A DNA stretch of 64,000 bases, from assembly GCA_026702845.1 (NCBI GenBank), contig JADCLS010000009.1:62001-126000 (forward strand), given 5' to 3'. The DNA is from Candidatus Heimdallarchaeota archaeon (GTDB lineage Archaea > Asgardarchaeota > Heimdallarchaeia > Heimdallarchaeales > Kariarchaeaceae). This document shows, in pieces, positions 52,549 to 61,549 of the stretch; the stretch's first letter is position 1, and each line of letters begins with the position of its first letter. Below the pieces are notes generated by a model. It was not told the DNA's origin. It did not search any database and saw only the letters and a list, made by a program, of their open reading frames with translations. The translations under genes were made by a program, and so were the position numbers.

Positions 52549-54012
52549 ATGTCAGATATGCTAGAGACTATCTTAAATAACACTCAAGATGAGATAGTAC
52601 TCCTAGATAAAGAATTTAAGATAACATATCTGAATAGTATAGCAAAACAATCTATTATTTTCGAATTACATGAAGGAGAACTATTCTTAGATCATTTCCA
52701 TCCTCCAATTCTACCATTCATAAAAACTGCACATCAAAAAGGTCATGAGATTATCCTTGAAGAGTGTAAACTACAAGATCAAACCTATTTAATCAAAATT
52801 GTTCCATTATTGGATAATACCATCATATACCTTCAAGCTATTTCTCAGTACACATCAATCAACAAGAAATTGCAGGATCTTCTTGATGCATTAAAACAAA
52901 GTGAGAATAACTTCAAAACACTTTTTGATAAGGCCCCCGAAGGCATTATTCTGTACGATAAAGAGAATGACAGGATACTTAGCATAAATGAGAAATTATT
53001 TGATATGATGCATATCAGCTCCATCAGTATTACTAATGGAATTTCACTGGAAAAGATGAATCAGCAATACCATGATCAGATAAAACAAATGATCTTCAAG
53101 ATTATCACAGAGTATCAAGAGAAAGGAACCATACAATTCTATGAATCTATACGCTTTGGGCAAACAGAAATTGATTTGGAAATATTGATTGCGAAGCTGC
53201 CTTTCAAAGATCAATCAGTATTCAGAATTTCCTTCATAGATAGAACTGAGGAAAATAAAAACAAGCAAAGAATATCATATCTTCAAGAACAGATGACCAT
53301 CCATGCAAAAATGGAGGCAATTGGTAAACTCTCAGGAGCTATAGCTCATAATTTCAAAAATATTGTGACAGGAATTATTGGATATGCAGATTTAATAGCA
53401 ATGGTTACTCTTGATGAGGAAGTACTAACCTATGTTAAATTCATCAAGGATTCAGCATTTGAGATGAGTAAAATTAGTAATCATCTATCAGCTATGTCGA
53501 AAAACCGAGAAAATAATCCCCGTTTTGAGGATATCAATACTATTATTAGTTCATTTTATGATATTTTCAAAGTTTCAGTAGGTTCCAAAATAGAATTAAT
53601 TCTTGATCTTTGTGATCAATCTCCAAATGTGCTCATAGATCAATTTCATTTCAAAGAGGCGATGTTAAATTTGCTAATGAATGCCAAGGATGCAATTCCA
53701 GGAAATGGTAAAGTAATTATTCGAACAGAAATTATTACAACTGAGAAGATGAAAACAATGATTGCCATAACAAAGGGTGATGAGAAGCAGAGATATATAG
53801 CAATTTATGTGGAAGATGATGGTCAAGGTATTCCTGAAACAATTCAATCAAATATATTTGAACCCTTTTTCTCATCCAAGCTCAGTACAGGGATAGGATT
53901 ATCTACCGTTTACAATTTTATCACTCAGTCTAAAGGATATATTAATTTTAATTCTGTAGAAAATATCGGTACAACTTTCAACCTGTTCTTACCAGAAGCC
54001 CTCAGTGATTAA
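52549..54012 (+). CDS. Cytosolic PAS histidine kinase
   Basis: This 487-residue protein has no membrane segment. PAS-like domains span about 1-110 (MLETILNNTQDEIVLLDKEFKITYLN) and 118-235 (NFKTLFDKAPEGIILYDKEN). The dimerisation domain carries His267 in SGAIAHNFKNIVTGIIGYADL. The ATPase domain has LLMNAKDAIPG, VEDDGQGIPE and STGIGLSTVYNF. There is no receiver domain, unlike the hybrid kinase at 10213, so it must phosphorylate a separate protein, and none is adjacent. The last 24 bases overlap the convergent HAD gene. Confidence 0.88.
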   Translation: MSDMLETILNNTQDEIVLLDKEFKITYLNSIAKQSIIFELHEGELFLDHFHPPILPFIKTAHQKGHEIILEECKLQDQTYLIKIVPLLDNTIIYLQAISQYTSINKKLQDLLDALKQSENNFKTLFDKAPEGIILYDKENDRILSINEKLFDMMHISSISITNGISLEKMNQQYHDQIKQMIFKIITEYQEKGTIQFYESIRFGQTEIDLEILIAKLPFKDQSVFRISFIDRTEENKNKQRISYLQEQMTIHAKMEAIGKLSGAIAHNFKNIVTGIIGYADLIAMVTLDEEVLTYVKFIKDSAFEMSKISNHLSAMSKNRENNPRFEDINTIISSFYDIFKVSVGSKIELILDLCDQSPNVLIDQFHFKEAMLNLLMNAKDAIPGNGKVIIRTEIITTEKMKTMIAITKGDEKQRYIAIYVEDDGQGIPETIQSNIFEPFFSSKLSTGIGLSTVYNFITQSKGYINFNSVENIGTTFNLFLPEALSD

Positions 54013-54840
54013 TTCTGTCTCAATAAAACGAGCAACACTATCCGTATTATGATGTCCAATAATGACATCGGATTCATTTTTTACCTCAGGTAGAGCATTT
54101 TCAACTGCAATTGCTCTGTCAGCACCCATCATCATGGGTAAATCATTATAATTATCACCAAAAACAGTCAATTCATAATCCAATAAGTCATATAGCTTAC
54201 GAAGCTCTTGGATACGATCAAATTTATTTGCTTTAAGGTGATTAATTGATAACCACCACCAACCAGGAGAGTATTGATTCTCATAAAATGCAAAAGAAAG
54301 CTCATTAATGATTTTCGATTGCTCGAGATTTTTTTTTATTTCGTTTAATAAGGTAAAATCACCGATAAATGTCAGACTAACAATGGACTCCTCTTCTAGA
54401 TAATCGGCAGAGTAACGAATCCTTGGATCTTGGATTTCCAATCTATTCTTCAGATACCAGTACATGCCTTGATTTGTGGTTTCAGGGCAGGTGAGATGGT
54501 CTCGTCCCTTGTATGTTGAAGATATAAATGGCTGAATATTGTACTGCAATCCGACCTCCAATATGGATGTGACACGTTCTAAAGGAAGATCGATAATTTG
54601 TAAATGCTCTTTGGTTTTAAAATCAGTCAGATATGCACCATTAAATTCAATTATCGGTAAGGAAAAAGATACTCCTTTTAAAATCGAATCTAGGGAGAAG
54701 ATACTTCTAGCTGATGCTATTGTGAATTTTACATCCGTCTCATGCATTTTATTGATTATATTGCGCGAATATTGGCTTAGAGTTTTATCAGAGCGAATGA
54801 GTGTGTGATCCACATCTGAGATATAGAGACGGGGAGCCAT
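53989..54840 (-). CDS. HAD-superfamily phosphatase, Cof type
   Basis: This 283-residue protein has the catalytic motif SDVDHTLIRSDK, with D9 (nucleophile) and D11 (acid/base), where His replaces the usual Gly of DxDGT. Motif II Ser is in FTIASARS, the large Cof-type C2 cap spans about 85-190, motif III is Lys in HLKANKFDRI and motif IV is VFGDNYNDLPMM. Members dephosphorylate sugar phosphates, phosphoglycolate-like compounds or cofactors such as FMN and pyridoxal phosphate. The substrate cannot be named. It is a single gene, tail-to-tail with the PAS kinase. Confidence 0.9.
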   Translation of the reverse strand: MAPRLYISDVDHTLIRSDKTLSQYSRNIINKMHETDVKFTIASARSIFSLDSILKGVSFSLPIIEFNGAYLTDFKTKEHLQIIDLPLERVTSILEVGLQYNIQPFISSTYKGRDHLTCPETTNQGMYWYLKNRLEIQDPRIRYSADYLEEESIVSLTFIGDFTLLNEIKKNLEQSKIINELSFAFYENQYSPGWWWLSINHLKANKFDRIQELRKLYDLLDYELTVFGDNYNDLPMMMGADRAIAVENALPEVKNESDVIIGHHNTDSVARFIETELITEGFW

Positions 54841-54949
54841 AATATCAGTTTTGTAGGTTCAATCAAAAACTTATAGGAGAGGAATAGATAGAACGCTGAA
54901 ATCAGCCTAATAGAACTAAAAATCTTCTATGATTCGTTTTATTACTCTA

Positions 54950-55774
54950 TCAAGACCTATCAATTTTACTTAACCTTGTAAAATATGAACGAATTACTAT
55001 ATAACACAAAATTGAGGGTACAATTCCAGTACCCAAGAGCATAAATATACTAGCAATAATTGGATCTGTATTTGGAGCATTATGGAGCAAAGGTCCGATT
55101 CCATTAATTAAGTAATGTACAACTATTGAGGGTAGTAAACTATTTGTTTTAATTACTAAATATGCCAAGAATAAGCCTGCGCAAAAGGCAAAACAGATTT
55201 GAGCAATAACACTCAAAAATGCCTCAAATGAGGTTCCAACAACAAATATGTTGATTATATGAGGAAATGAGAAGAAAACTGCACTTAGAATAATTGCTTT
55301 CACCTCATCAAAATTTAATAATAATATAGATAATATCACCCCTCGAAAAGCAACTTCTTCCCAAATTCCAGCTACTAATGCAGTGAGTAAAGACCATGAA
55401 GTTGGTGGGAGGATGAGAGAGAAGTTAAGAACAAAATTGCCTGTTAATAAACTAAAGGTGAAAATAGAAAGCAGGTATATCATCCCACAAAGAATCCCTA
55501 TCACAATATTTCTAGAGAAAGGTTGTATCCTTGATAATCGTATTCTATCCAAATAGACCTTTATTGGCTCCCTGCTCTTTGGTAACCCAAATAGCTTTGG
55601 GATAATGAACATAAAGAGTAATCCCATAACTAGATTAGCAAATAGAAAGAATTCCGGCCCATCATCACCAGGTGGATGACCTGATAGAATATACGAAATT
55701 ACTATAAATATCATATAGCTTAAAACAATTACTAATCCCTTTATCAAAGGGAATCTAATAGTACTTTCTGACAT
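54950..55774 (-). CDS. CPBP-family (CAAX-like) intramembrane metalloprotease
   Basis: This 274-residue protein has about eight membrane segments. The three family motifs are in order: the Glu-Glu-x3-Arg motif in WEEVAFRGVILSILL (about residues 136-150), Phe-x3-His in FSFPHIINIF (about 170) and His-x3-Asn in VVHYLINGIGP (about 222). In eukaryotes related enzymes (Rce1) trim prenylated CAAX proteins; in prokaryotes they act in bacteriocin immunity or unknown processing. With an ICMT-like gene at 30658 in the same window, a prenyl-protein link is tempting but unproven. Confidence 0.9.
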   Translation of the reverse strand: MSESTIRFPLIKGLVIVLSYMIFIVISYILSGHPPGDDGPEFFLFANLVMGLLFMFIIPKLFGLPKSREPIKVYLDRIRLSRIQPFSRNIVIGILCGMIYLLSIFTFSLLTGNFVLNFSLILPPTSWSLLTALVAGIWEEVAFRGVILSILLLNFDEVKAIILSAVFFSFPHIINIFVVGTSFEAFLSVIAQICFAFCAGLFLAYLVIKTNSLLPSIVVHYLINGIGPLLHNAPNTDPIIASIFMLLGTGIVPSILCYIVIRSYFTRLSKIDRS

Positions 55775-56053
55775 AACTAAATCACTCTTACTAATAACTA
55801 GAATTTCCTAATATTGTATCAATTATCCTAGTTGAATTGCTATAAATCTACCGGTTTCGGGTGATATGACTTTGATATTGATTGTTAAATGAAATTCAAA
55901 AGGAGATTAATTACTAAATATTAAATTCAAATTAGTGTACAAAGCATTCTATAATCACTTGATAGTAATGTAGGTGAAACAATATTTCAGGGGCAATTAG
56001 TTCAGATATACCCTCAATTACGTATTTTTTCAAGTAGGTGCAAAGAAGAAAAA

Positions 56054-56119
56054 ATGGAAGGCAATCGAATACCTTCCGCGGGTCGGTTTAATCATCAAAC
56101 AGAGGGGAAAGATGATTAA
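56054..56119 (+). other. Candidate small RNA or 21-codon micro-gene
   Basis: Two adjacent hairpins are visible: GGAAGG/CCTTCC (56056-56061 with 56072-56077, 10-base loop) and TTAATCATC/GATGATTAA (88-96 with 111-119, 14-base loop), joined by the GC-rich CGCGGGTCGG. The same span is an ATG-to-TAA frame of 21 codons beginning MEGNRIPSAG. An AT-rich box about 28 bp upstream could serve as promoter. Either a structured RNA or a micro-protein would explain the unusual composition; I cannot decide between them. Confidence 0.35.
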
Positions 56120-56270
56120 TTACCTATTTTCATATTCACTTATAAAATTTATGCAATTAGAAACAAAAAATGAAATCAATATATTTTTTTTTTAATTTAT
56201 TCCAATGAATTGATTTTATGAGTTTTATTTCATTAACTCTTTGTTATATTGAAAATACACTCATCAGTAC

Positions 56271-56289
56271 TAAGAATTAATAATTCTTA
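56271..56289. promoter_or_regulatory. Perfect 19-base palindrome TAAGAATTAATAATTCTTA
   Basis: Nine-base arms around a central base lie about 146 bp before the TTG start of the winged-helix gene. The half-site TAAGAATTA occurs again at 57576-57584 just upstream of the gene at 57594, suggesting that both belong to one regulon, perhaps of the regulator encoded between them. Confidence 0.45.
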
Positions 56290-56434
56290 ATAAATGCAAT
56301 TGAAATTACATAATTGGAATAAAATGCAATATTCATTTGATAAAAGTCATAAGTATTCAGAATGTATCTTATAGTTTGCTTTCAACAATATTTTAATAAT
56401 CTCACCCTTCATCTGCGTTTAGAGGTAAACCTAA

Positions 56435-57532
56435 TTGAGTATTAGTGAGTCGGATTATTCCTTAATTCTAGCACTAGAACCCGATCCACTAATCAGTTAC
56501 TCCGATCTGGCAGATAAGCTTCAGATCTCATGGCCTACAGCAAAAAAGCGTATTACGAAGCTTGAGAAGCAAGGTATTTTGCTCAAACCATTTGTAAGTG
56601 TATTCGCTGAAGGAATTGGGTTATCAAAGGTGAACTTAATTTTAGAAGTGCCTAATCTCAATAAAATGATACAATTGGAGAATTTTTTTGATTTCTACCC
56701 GTATACACTGTATCGAGCAAGATTCATAGGAAAGCAATTTGGATTATTCCTCCAACTCAATATTCCAGAAGGAGCTGAAGATATAATTATGGAACTCTTG
56801 GATCGTCTCAAAGACAAACAGTTTGTGTCAAAGGGAGAAATTTTTGAGAGTACATTAATCCGTTATCAAATTTATCCAACAATACAGAAATTCAATATGA
56901 ATACAGGTTCATGGGAATTTTCATGGAAAACTTGGCTAGATCGCATGCCTGGTGATTCGGATGTAGAACTGGAAACAGTAACCGAAAAACCAAAATTGGA
57001 TGAGATCAAAGATGTTCATCTTCAAATATTGAGAATATTGACAGAGGATGCTTCCCTAAAGCAATCGAAAATAATGAAAGAATTGAACTTGAGTAGAACA
57101 GACACACACAGACATTATACTTATGTGATGGAGAATTTTATATCAGAAATACGATTGAATTATAAGAGGGAAATTTTCAATATCAGTGATTCCTATCTTG
57201 TTATCATTAGAGACTTGGCTAAGAAAGATCTAATTAACCTATTCTCACATTTTAAAGATAAGGCCCCACCTTTTAGGATTTCATTTGAGATTATCAACAA
57301 TCATACTGTTTTGATCTGGGGAACTATGAGTAATACTCAAGCTCTTGATTTCGCTTTTGCATTGTGGGAAAAATACCCCCAGATGGAGTATTATCCTTTG
57401 AGTAATCGAGATGATTCTGTCCGTAGACATTCCTTCAAACCAGAAAATTTTGATCTAGAGAAAAAAAAGTGGAAGGATAATAGACAATATTTGCTGGAGA
57501 TACCTCTCAGCACATTAGTTTCTAGTGAATGA
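56435..57532 (+). CDS. Transcriptional regulator with two winged-helix domains
   Basis: This 365-residue protein has an Lrp/AsnC-like winged helix at about 8-60 (LISYSDLADKLQISWPTAKKRITKLEKQGILLKPF), then an alpha/beta effector-like domain (about 65-165). A second helix-turn-helix follows at about 190-235 (LQILRILTEDASLKQSKIMKELNLSRTDTHRHYTYV), then another alpha/beta domain. This duplicated arrangement looks like a single-chain Lrp-like regulator. The TTG start is preceded by AGAGGTAA (56421-56428). A palindrome upstream and its half-site before the next gene are possible targets. Confidence 0.75.
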   Translation: MSISESDYSLILALEPDPLISYSDLADKLQISWPTAKKRITKLEKQGILLKPFVSVFAEGIGLSKVNLILEVPNLNKMIQLENFFDFYPYTLYRARFIGKQFGLFLQLNIPEGAEDIIMELLDRLKDKQFVSKGEIFESTLIRYQIYPTIQKFNMNTGSWEFSWKTWLDRMPGDSDVELETVTEKPKLDEIKDVHLQILRILTEDASLKQSKIMKELNLSRTDTHRHYTYVMENFISEIRLNYKREIFNISDSYLVIIRDLAKKDLINLFSHFKDKAPPFRISFEIINNHTVLIWGTMSNTQALDFAFALWEKYPQMEYYPLSNRDDSVRRHSFKPENFDLEKKKWKDNRQYLLEIPLSTLVSSE

Positions 57533-57593
57533 ACAAGGGATTTGAGCAATTATTCCATTAAGCATACAATAATCCTAAGAATTAAGAGTCAAA

Positions 57594-58208
57594 GTGTTAA
57601 CTATGTCATATCCTGTTTTTCTTGAAGAGGCAAAAAAACACGGATCTATGATGGTAAAATTAGATGATGATCAAAGAAAAACCTTTGTTAGATCATTTGA
57701 GACCATTGCAATAGATCCCCAGTCTGGTCAATTAAGAGGAGATACCGCACGATTTATGGATGCCATGGGTTTGAAAATGGGTTTTTCCTCATCACCAACA
57801 CAGGAGGAGATCGAGAAATACAAAATAAAAGAGATCAATGAAATCTATCTGGGCCAAAAGTGGAAAGATAACACAACTTTTATTGCTAGGTTACTATACA
57901 TTGAGTTTATACGTAATTTATTTTCAGATAATCCAGTTGTGCATCTCTTACCTTCTACTAGTCTTAATCGTCATGATGTGTATCGATCTGATCTTCAAAC
58001 AGTTCTATCGATTTTAGAAGAACATATTGAAAATATATACGAATGGTCTATTGCAGATCCCAAATTACAGTGGCTCATTGATTATAATCATCATAAAACA
58101 GTTATGATACTAGGTGATAAACTAGCATCTAGAGCCTATATGATAACCGAAAGACGAAAATGGTCCAAATATATCCTCTCTGCCAGTTTATACGCAAAAC
58201 AATCATGA
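57594..58208 (+). CDS. Soluble helical protein of unknown function
   Basis: This protein has 204 residues from GTG 57594, or 201 from ATG 57603. I do not recognise it. It is mostly helical and cytoplasmic, with a mixed N-terminal part (LDDDQRKTFVRSFETIAID) and a longer helical C-terminal part (FIARLLYIEFIRNLF, VLSILEEHIENIYEWSI). No catalytic motif is seen. A TAAGAATTA half-site lies immediately upstream, shared with the palindrome before the winged-helix gene, so it may be controlled by that regulator, whose stop lies 61 bp upstream on the same strand. Confidence 0.5.
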   Translation: MLTMSYPVFLEEAKKHGSMMVKLDDDQRKTFVRSFETIAIDPQSGQLRGDTARFMDAMGLKMGFSSSPTQEEIEKYKIKEINEIYLGQKWKDNTTFIARLLYIEFIRNLFSDNPVVHLLPSTSLNRHDVYRSDLQTVLSILEEHIENIYEWSIADPKLQWLIDYNHHKTVMILGDKLASRAYMITERRKWSKYILSASLYAKQS

Positions 58209-58230
58209 TTATTGATTTTTAAACTCAATG

Positions 58231-58280
58231 TAACAGGTTATTCACGAATATTTATATCGTCATATAGGTTTAACCTGTTA
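58231..58280. promoter_or_regulatory. Operator-like pair TAACAGGTTA ... TAACCTGTTA around the protease promoter
   Basis: Two exact reverse-complement 10-mers (58231-58240 and 58271-58280) flank the TATA-like TTTATAT (58251-58257). Each is itself a TAAC-x2-GTTA near-palindrome. The second touches the AGGAG ribosome-binding site (58280-58284) of the gene starting at 58292. Confidence 0.55.
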
Positions 58281-58291
58281 GGAGTAATAAA

Positions 58292-60973
58292 ATGAGAATT
58301 TTGGTAAAACATATTTTAGTACTGCTTGTCATATCTACGGTTACAGCAATACCACAGCTTGATGATAACTCATGGACATTGATGATTTACCTAGATGGAG
58401 ATAATGATCTAGAGGATTTTGCCCTTCAGGACATTAATGAAATGGAAATGATAGGAAGTAGTGCAGATCTCAATATCATTGTTCTTCTTGATACATATGG
58501 TGAACCTGGTATTTTGTATGAGATCAGCAAGGATACTAACAAATTTGAGATCACATCCAAAATACTTGTAGCACCTGAAAAATTGACTGGAGAAATAAAT
58601 ATGGGAGATCCAGAGGTAATGAAGGAATTCATCTCTTACTGTCAAGAAAATTATGTTACTGACTACTATGCGTTAGTTCTCTGGGATCATGGCTCAGGAT
58701 GGTCCGATTATGGTGACCCTAATGTTCAGACTGAGAAACGTGTAGATAATTATAATCGCTATGAGGAAGAAGATATTGTAAAAGGAATATGTTTTGATGA
58801 TACTGATCTCGATGTGCTCACACAGAATGAACTTCAATCAGTGCTCAGTACATATCCTGTGGATATACTAGGATTTGATGCATGTTTGATGGGCTATTTA
58901 GAAATAGCCTATGATTTTATTGGATTGGCAGATTATCTGGTATTCTCTCAAGAAACAGAACCTGGAGATGGTTGGCCCTATGATGAGATTATTAGTTACT
59001 TAGATAACAATCCAGCAGCTACTGTGGAAACTGTTGCATCCACTATTGCAGAAATCTATGTGGAATCCTATACCTATGGATCTCAGGGGAGCGAGGGTAC
59101 GGTAACAATGTCTGCTATAGCCACAGCAGAACTTTCTGGGGTTGATGTCGCGGTTGATGCGTTAATTGACTTAATGCTTCCTAATATGGAAAACTACCAG
59201 GAAAAGATTGAAAATGCCTTTTATGCGGCAGATAGCTATACCGACCCTACTGCAATTGATTTTATTGGATTTCTCACTGAGTTGAAAATTCAGTTCTCAA
59301 CTGATACAGACATCGTGAAAAAAATCGATACTATCCTAACATTGTTAGGTTCAGCAGTTGTGAATAATGACTACGGTATCTATCAAACCAACACTAATGG
59401 ATTGAGTATTTATTTTCCTCATTATGAGGGAGAGTATGATCAGAATTATAATGTGGCTGTCGATTGGTCTGAATCAACAAAATGGGATACTTTTGTTTAT
59501 GAATTCAGTATTGCCACTGGTGGTTATCTTGATGATGCTTATATAATTGATCAGGGGCAGAATCAATACACCATTAGTAGTGGAGATGCACACCTATTTG
59601 CTGTAGAAATTGATAATTTATATCACCCACAGCTTTTAGAAGTTCAACTGAGTTTTGATGAGAGTGATGATTTTGATCTCTACCTAGTAAATAATCAGGG
59701 ATATATCATCTCATACTCAGTTGCGCAGAATCCTGAATTTGTAAGTTACATATTTACTGATGAGAAAATTGCAGGGATCATAATTCATGCCTATAGTGGC
59801 TCTGGTAACTATGTATTGGAATTTTATCTCAGTAATGCTCCTTATTTGTCTGGAACATCTACTGGTAATGTCAATGAGGGTTACTATGCAACCTATACTG
59901 TTGAGATTGGTGTAGTTGATCTTCCAATTCTCATGGATTTGACACTTAGTTTTTCAACATCCTATGATTTTGATTTGTATGTGTATAGTAATTACTATGG
60001 ATTACTTGGTTATTCTGAGGGTTACACCAGCCCAGAAGTTGTAAGTATTCTTTTCGCTTATAATGATACTTTACAAATATATGTCTATGCCTATCAGGGA
60101 TCAGGATCATATTCTCTAACACTAGAACTGGAGGAATACCAATTAGCATCTGTTGAGTTTATCAGCACATCTAGTCAAGGATTGGATTCAAATTCTGATT
60201 CCACATTTGATATGATGGAGTTCACAATAGAAATGAGTACTGACGTGGAGAATTATTACTATCTATATACTGACTATTATATATATTATGCAGATTATAT
60301 CTACTATTTCAGCACTTCACTAATCCTAGAGTACATTGAAGAGACTTCCGGAACAGTTGTTCTATCAACATCTGTGGCTGCAATGGATTTAATTCTTGAT
60401 TTGTATGATATTCCTCAAACAGCAACTTTTACAATTTTAGCATATACTTCAATCATTGATGAGAATTATTTCATTCTAGATGAACAATTGATTTTCAGTG
60501 AAAATTACCAATCATCTGATTTTGATTCTTTATCATATGAAATGATTGAAAGCGATCCTGAGACAGGAACGTTATCTGCAGGTCAATATGTTTACTATGC
60601 TATTGATGTTGATTCAGGAGATGAGATTTCTATCTCCCTAACTGGAGATACTACCACTGATTTTGATTTCAGTGTGATTGATATGACAATGACTACAGTT
60701 CTCTATAATTCTGCTGAGTTATATTACCCCGAAACGGCAATAGTTACGGCAGTATCAACAGGAATTGTTCTTATCATGATTTCTGGTTTTTCTGGAGAGG
60801 GTGAGTATCAGCTATCGGTTGAAGTGAATGGAGAGCAGGTAGGTTCAAATGATCCTGGATCACTAGATTCATCATTGGATGACAATGGTAAGACAGATAA
60901 TTCGGATGTTCCAGTAAGTTTCTTTACATTGCTTGCTATGCCCATTCTCAATATAATTAGGAAAAAAAAGTAA
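58292..60973 (+). CDS. Secreted clostripain-family (C11) cysteine protease with PPC-like domains
   Basis: This 893-residue protein has a signal peptide at about 1-20. The C11 catalytic domain (about 28-410) has His133 in LWDHGSGW and Cys198 in LGFDACLMGYLE, the family's dyad. Three beta-sandwich modules of bacterial pre-peptidase C-terminal type follow (FDLYLVNNQGYI, FDLYVYSNYYG, FDFSVIDMTM). The protein ends in an acidic/Ser spacer and a hydrophobic C-terminal helix with a basic end. It should be an exported, surface-anchored protease that cuts after Arg or Lys, as characterised members do. A ribosome-binding site AGGAG and a flanked promoter suggest regulated expression. Confidence 0.9.
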   Translation: MRILVKHILVLLVISTVTAIPQLDDNSWTLMIYLDGDNDLEDFALQDINEMEMIGSSADLNIIVLLDTYGEPGILYEISKDTNKFEITSKILVAPEKLTGEINMGDPEVMKEFISYCQENYVTDYYALVLWDHGSGWSDYGDPNVQTEKRVDNYNRYEEEDIVKGICFDDTDLDVLTQNELQSVLSTYPVDILGFDACLMGYLEIAYDFIGLADYLVFSQETEPGDGWPYDEIISYLDNNPAATVETVASTIAEIYVESYTYGSQGSEGTVTMSAIATAELSGVDVAVDALIDLMLPNMENYQEKIENAFYAADSYTDPTAIDFIGFLTELKIQFSTDTDIVKKIDTILTLLGSAVVNNDYGIYQTNTNGLSIYFPHYEGEYDQNYNVAVDWSESTKWDTFVYEFSIATGGYLDDAYIIDQGQNQYTISSGDAHLFAVEIDNLYHPQLLEVQLSFDESDDFDLYLVNNQGYIISYSVAQNPEFVSYIFTDEKIAGIIIHAYSGSGNYVLEFYLSNAPYLSGTSTGNVNEGYYATYTVEIGVVDLPILMDLTLSFSTSYDFDLYVYSNYYGLLGYSEGYTSPEVVSILFAYNDTLQIYVYAYQGSGSYSLTLELEEYQLASVEFISTSSQGLDSNSDSTFDMMEFTIEMSTDVENYYYLYTDYYIYYADYIYYFSTSLILEYIEETSGTVVLSTSVAAMDLILDLYDIPQTATFTILAYTSIIDENYFILDEQLIFSENYQSSDFDSLSYEMIESDPETGTLSAGQYVYYAIDVDSGDEISISLTGDTTTDFDFSVIDMTMTTVLYNSAELYYPETAIVTAVSTGIVLIMISGFSGEGEYQLSVEVNGEQVGSNDPGSLDSSLDDNGKTDNSDVPVSFFTLLAMPILNIIRKKK

Positions 60974-61058
60974 TATTTTCAAAAAAATAGAAAATAATAC
61001 CACAAGAATACATTGAGGTCATATAAACTTAAAACGTAGTGTAAGAATTCCTTGATTA

Positions 61059-61529
61059 ATGTCAGCATTTCCCTGTGCTTGGTGCAATAAAGAGATGAAT
61101 TTGAAACCAATTGTACATGAGGGAAATGTATCACATTCTATTTGTATAGATTGTATAATTGAATTGGAAATCTTTGAAATTATTGAGGTTACTGAGGATT
61201 TTTTCAATGAAATCCCTTTTGGGGAGACTGTGATCAACAAGCAAAATGAAGTTTCAAGCTTCACCACGACTATGGAGTTTGTACCGGAAAAAATAATTTA
61301 TGATTATATAGGAAAAAACTATTTTGATTATGTCATTCCTCAAATAAAAAATAAGGATATTATGAACAAATTAGGAGGACTGAAGCGTAGGAATTCAAAT
61401 GGTATAAGAACTTTTCATTTTATACTGAAACGTAATGGACTACCGACTCTTATAGAATTAGAGCTCTCTCATTTCATCAATAGTGGAGAGACTGTAATAA
61501 AATTAGAAATATTAAGTGATACTGAGTAA
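61059..61529 (+). CDS. Small PAS-domain protein with N-terminal zinc-finger-like motif
   Basis: This 156-residue protein begins with two CxxC pairs, CAWC at residues 6-9 and CIDC at about 29-32, typical of a small zinc ribbon. A PAS-like domain (about 48-150) follows: FFNEIPFGETVINKQNEVSSFTTTMEF, then YIGKNYFDYVIPQI and a C-terminal pair of strands. There is no output domain, so it may signal by protein interaction or bind a cofactor. It is a single gene, convergent with the P-type ATPase gene 20 bp away. Confidence 0.7.
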   Translation: MSAFPCAWCNKEMNLKPIVHEGNVSHSICIDCIIELEIFEIIEVTEDFFNEIPFGETVINKQNEVSSFTTTMEFVPEKIIYDYIGKNYFDYVIPQIKNKDIMNKLGGLKRRNSNGIRTFHFILKRNGLPTLIELELSHFINSGETVIKLEILSDTE

Positions 61530-61549
61530 AGTAAAAAATTAAATGATGA

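Larger units (their letters stand above)
55775..56434. other. 660-bp intergenic region with a structured element and a palindrome
   Basis: This is the largest gap in the window. It is mostly AT-rich but holds one local GC-richer segment (56055-56119) that forms two hairpins or a 21-codon frame, and a perfect 19-base palindrome at 56271-56289. It lies between divergent genes (CPBP protease and winged-helix regulator). I found no tRNA or known RNA family in it. Confidence 0.6.

Noticed and set aside
55775..56434. Search for tRNA, SRP RNA or RNase P RNA in the largest gap
   Set aside because: No cloverleaf, CCA-type end or conserved core sequence of those RNAs could be found by eye.
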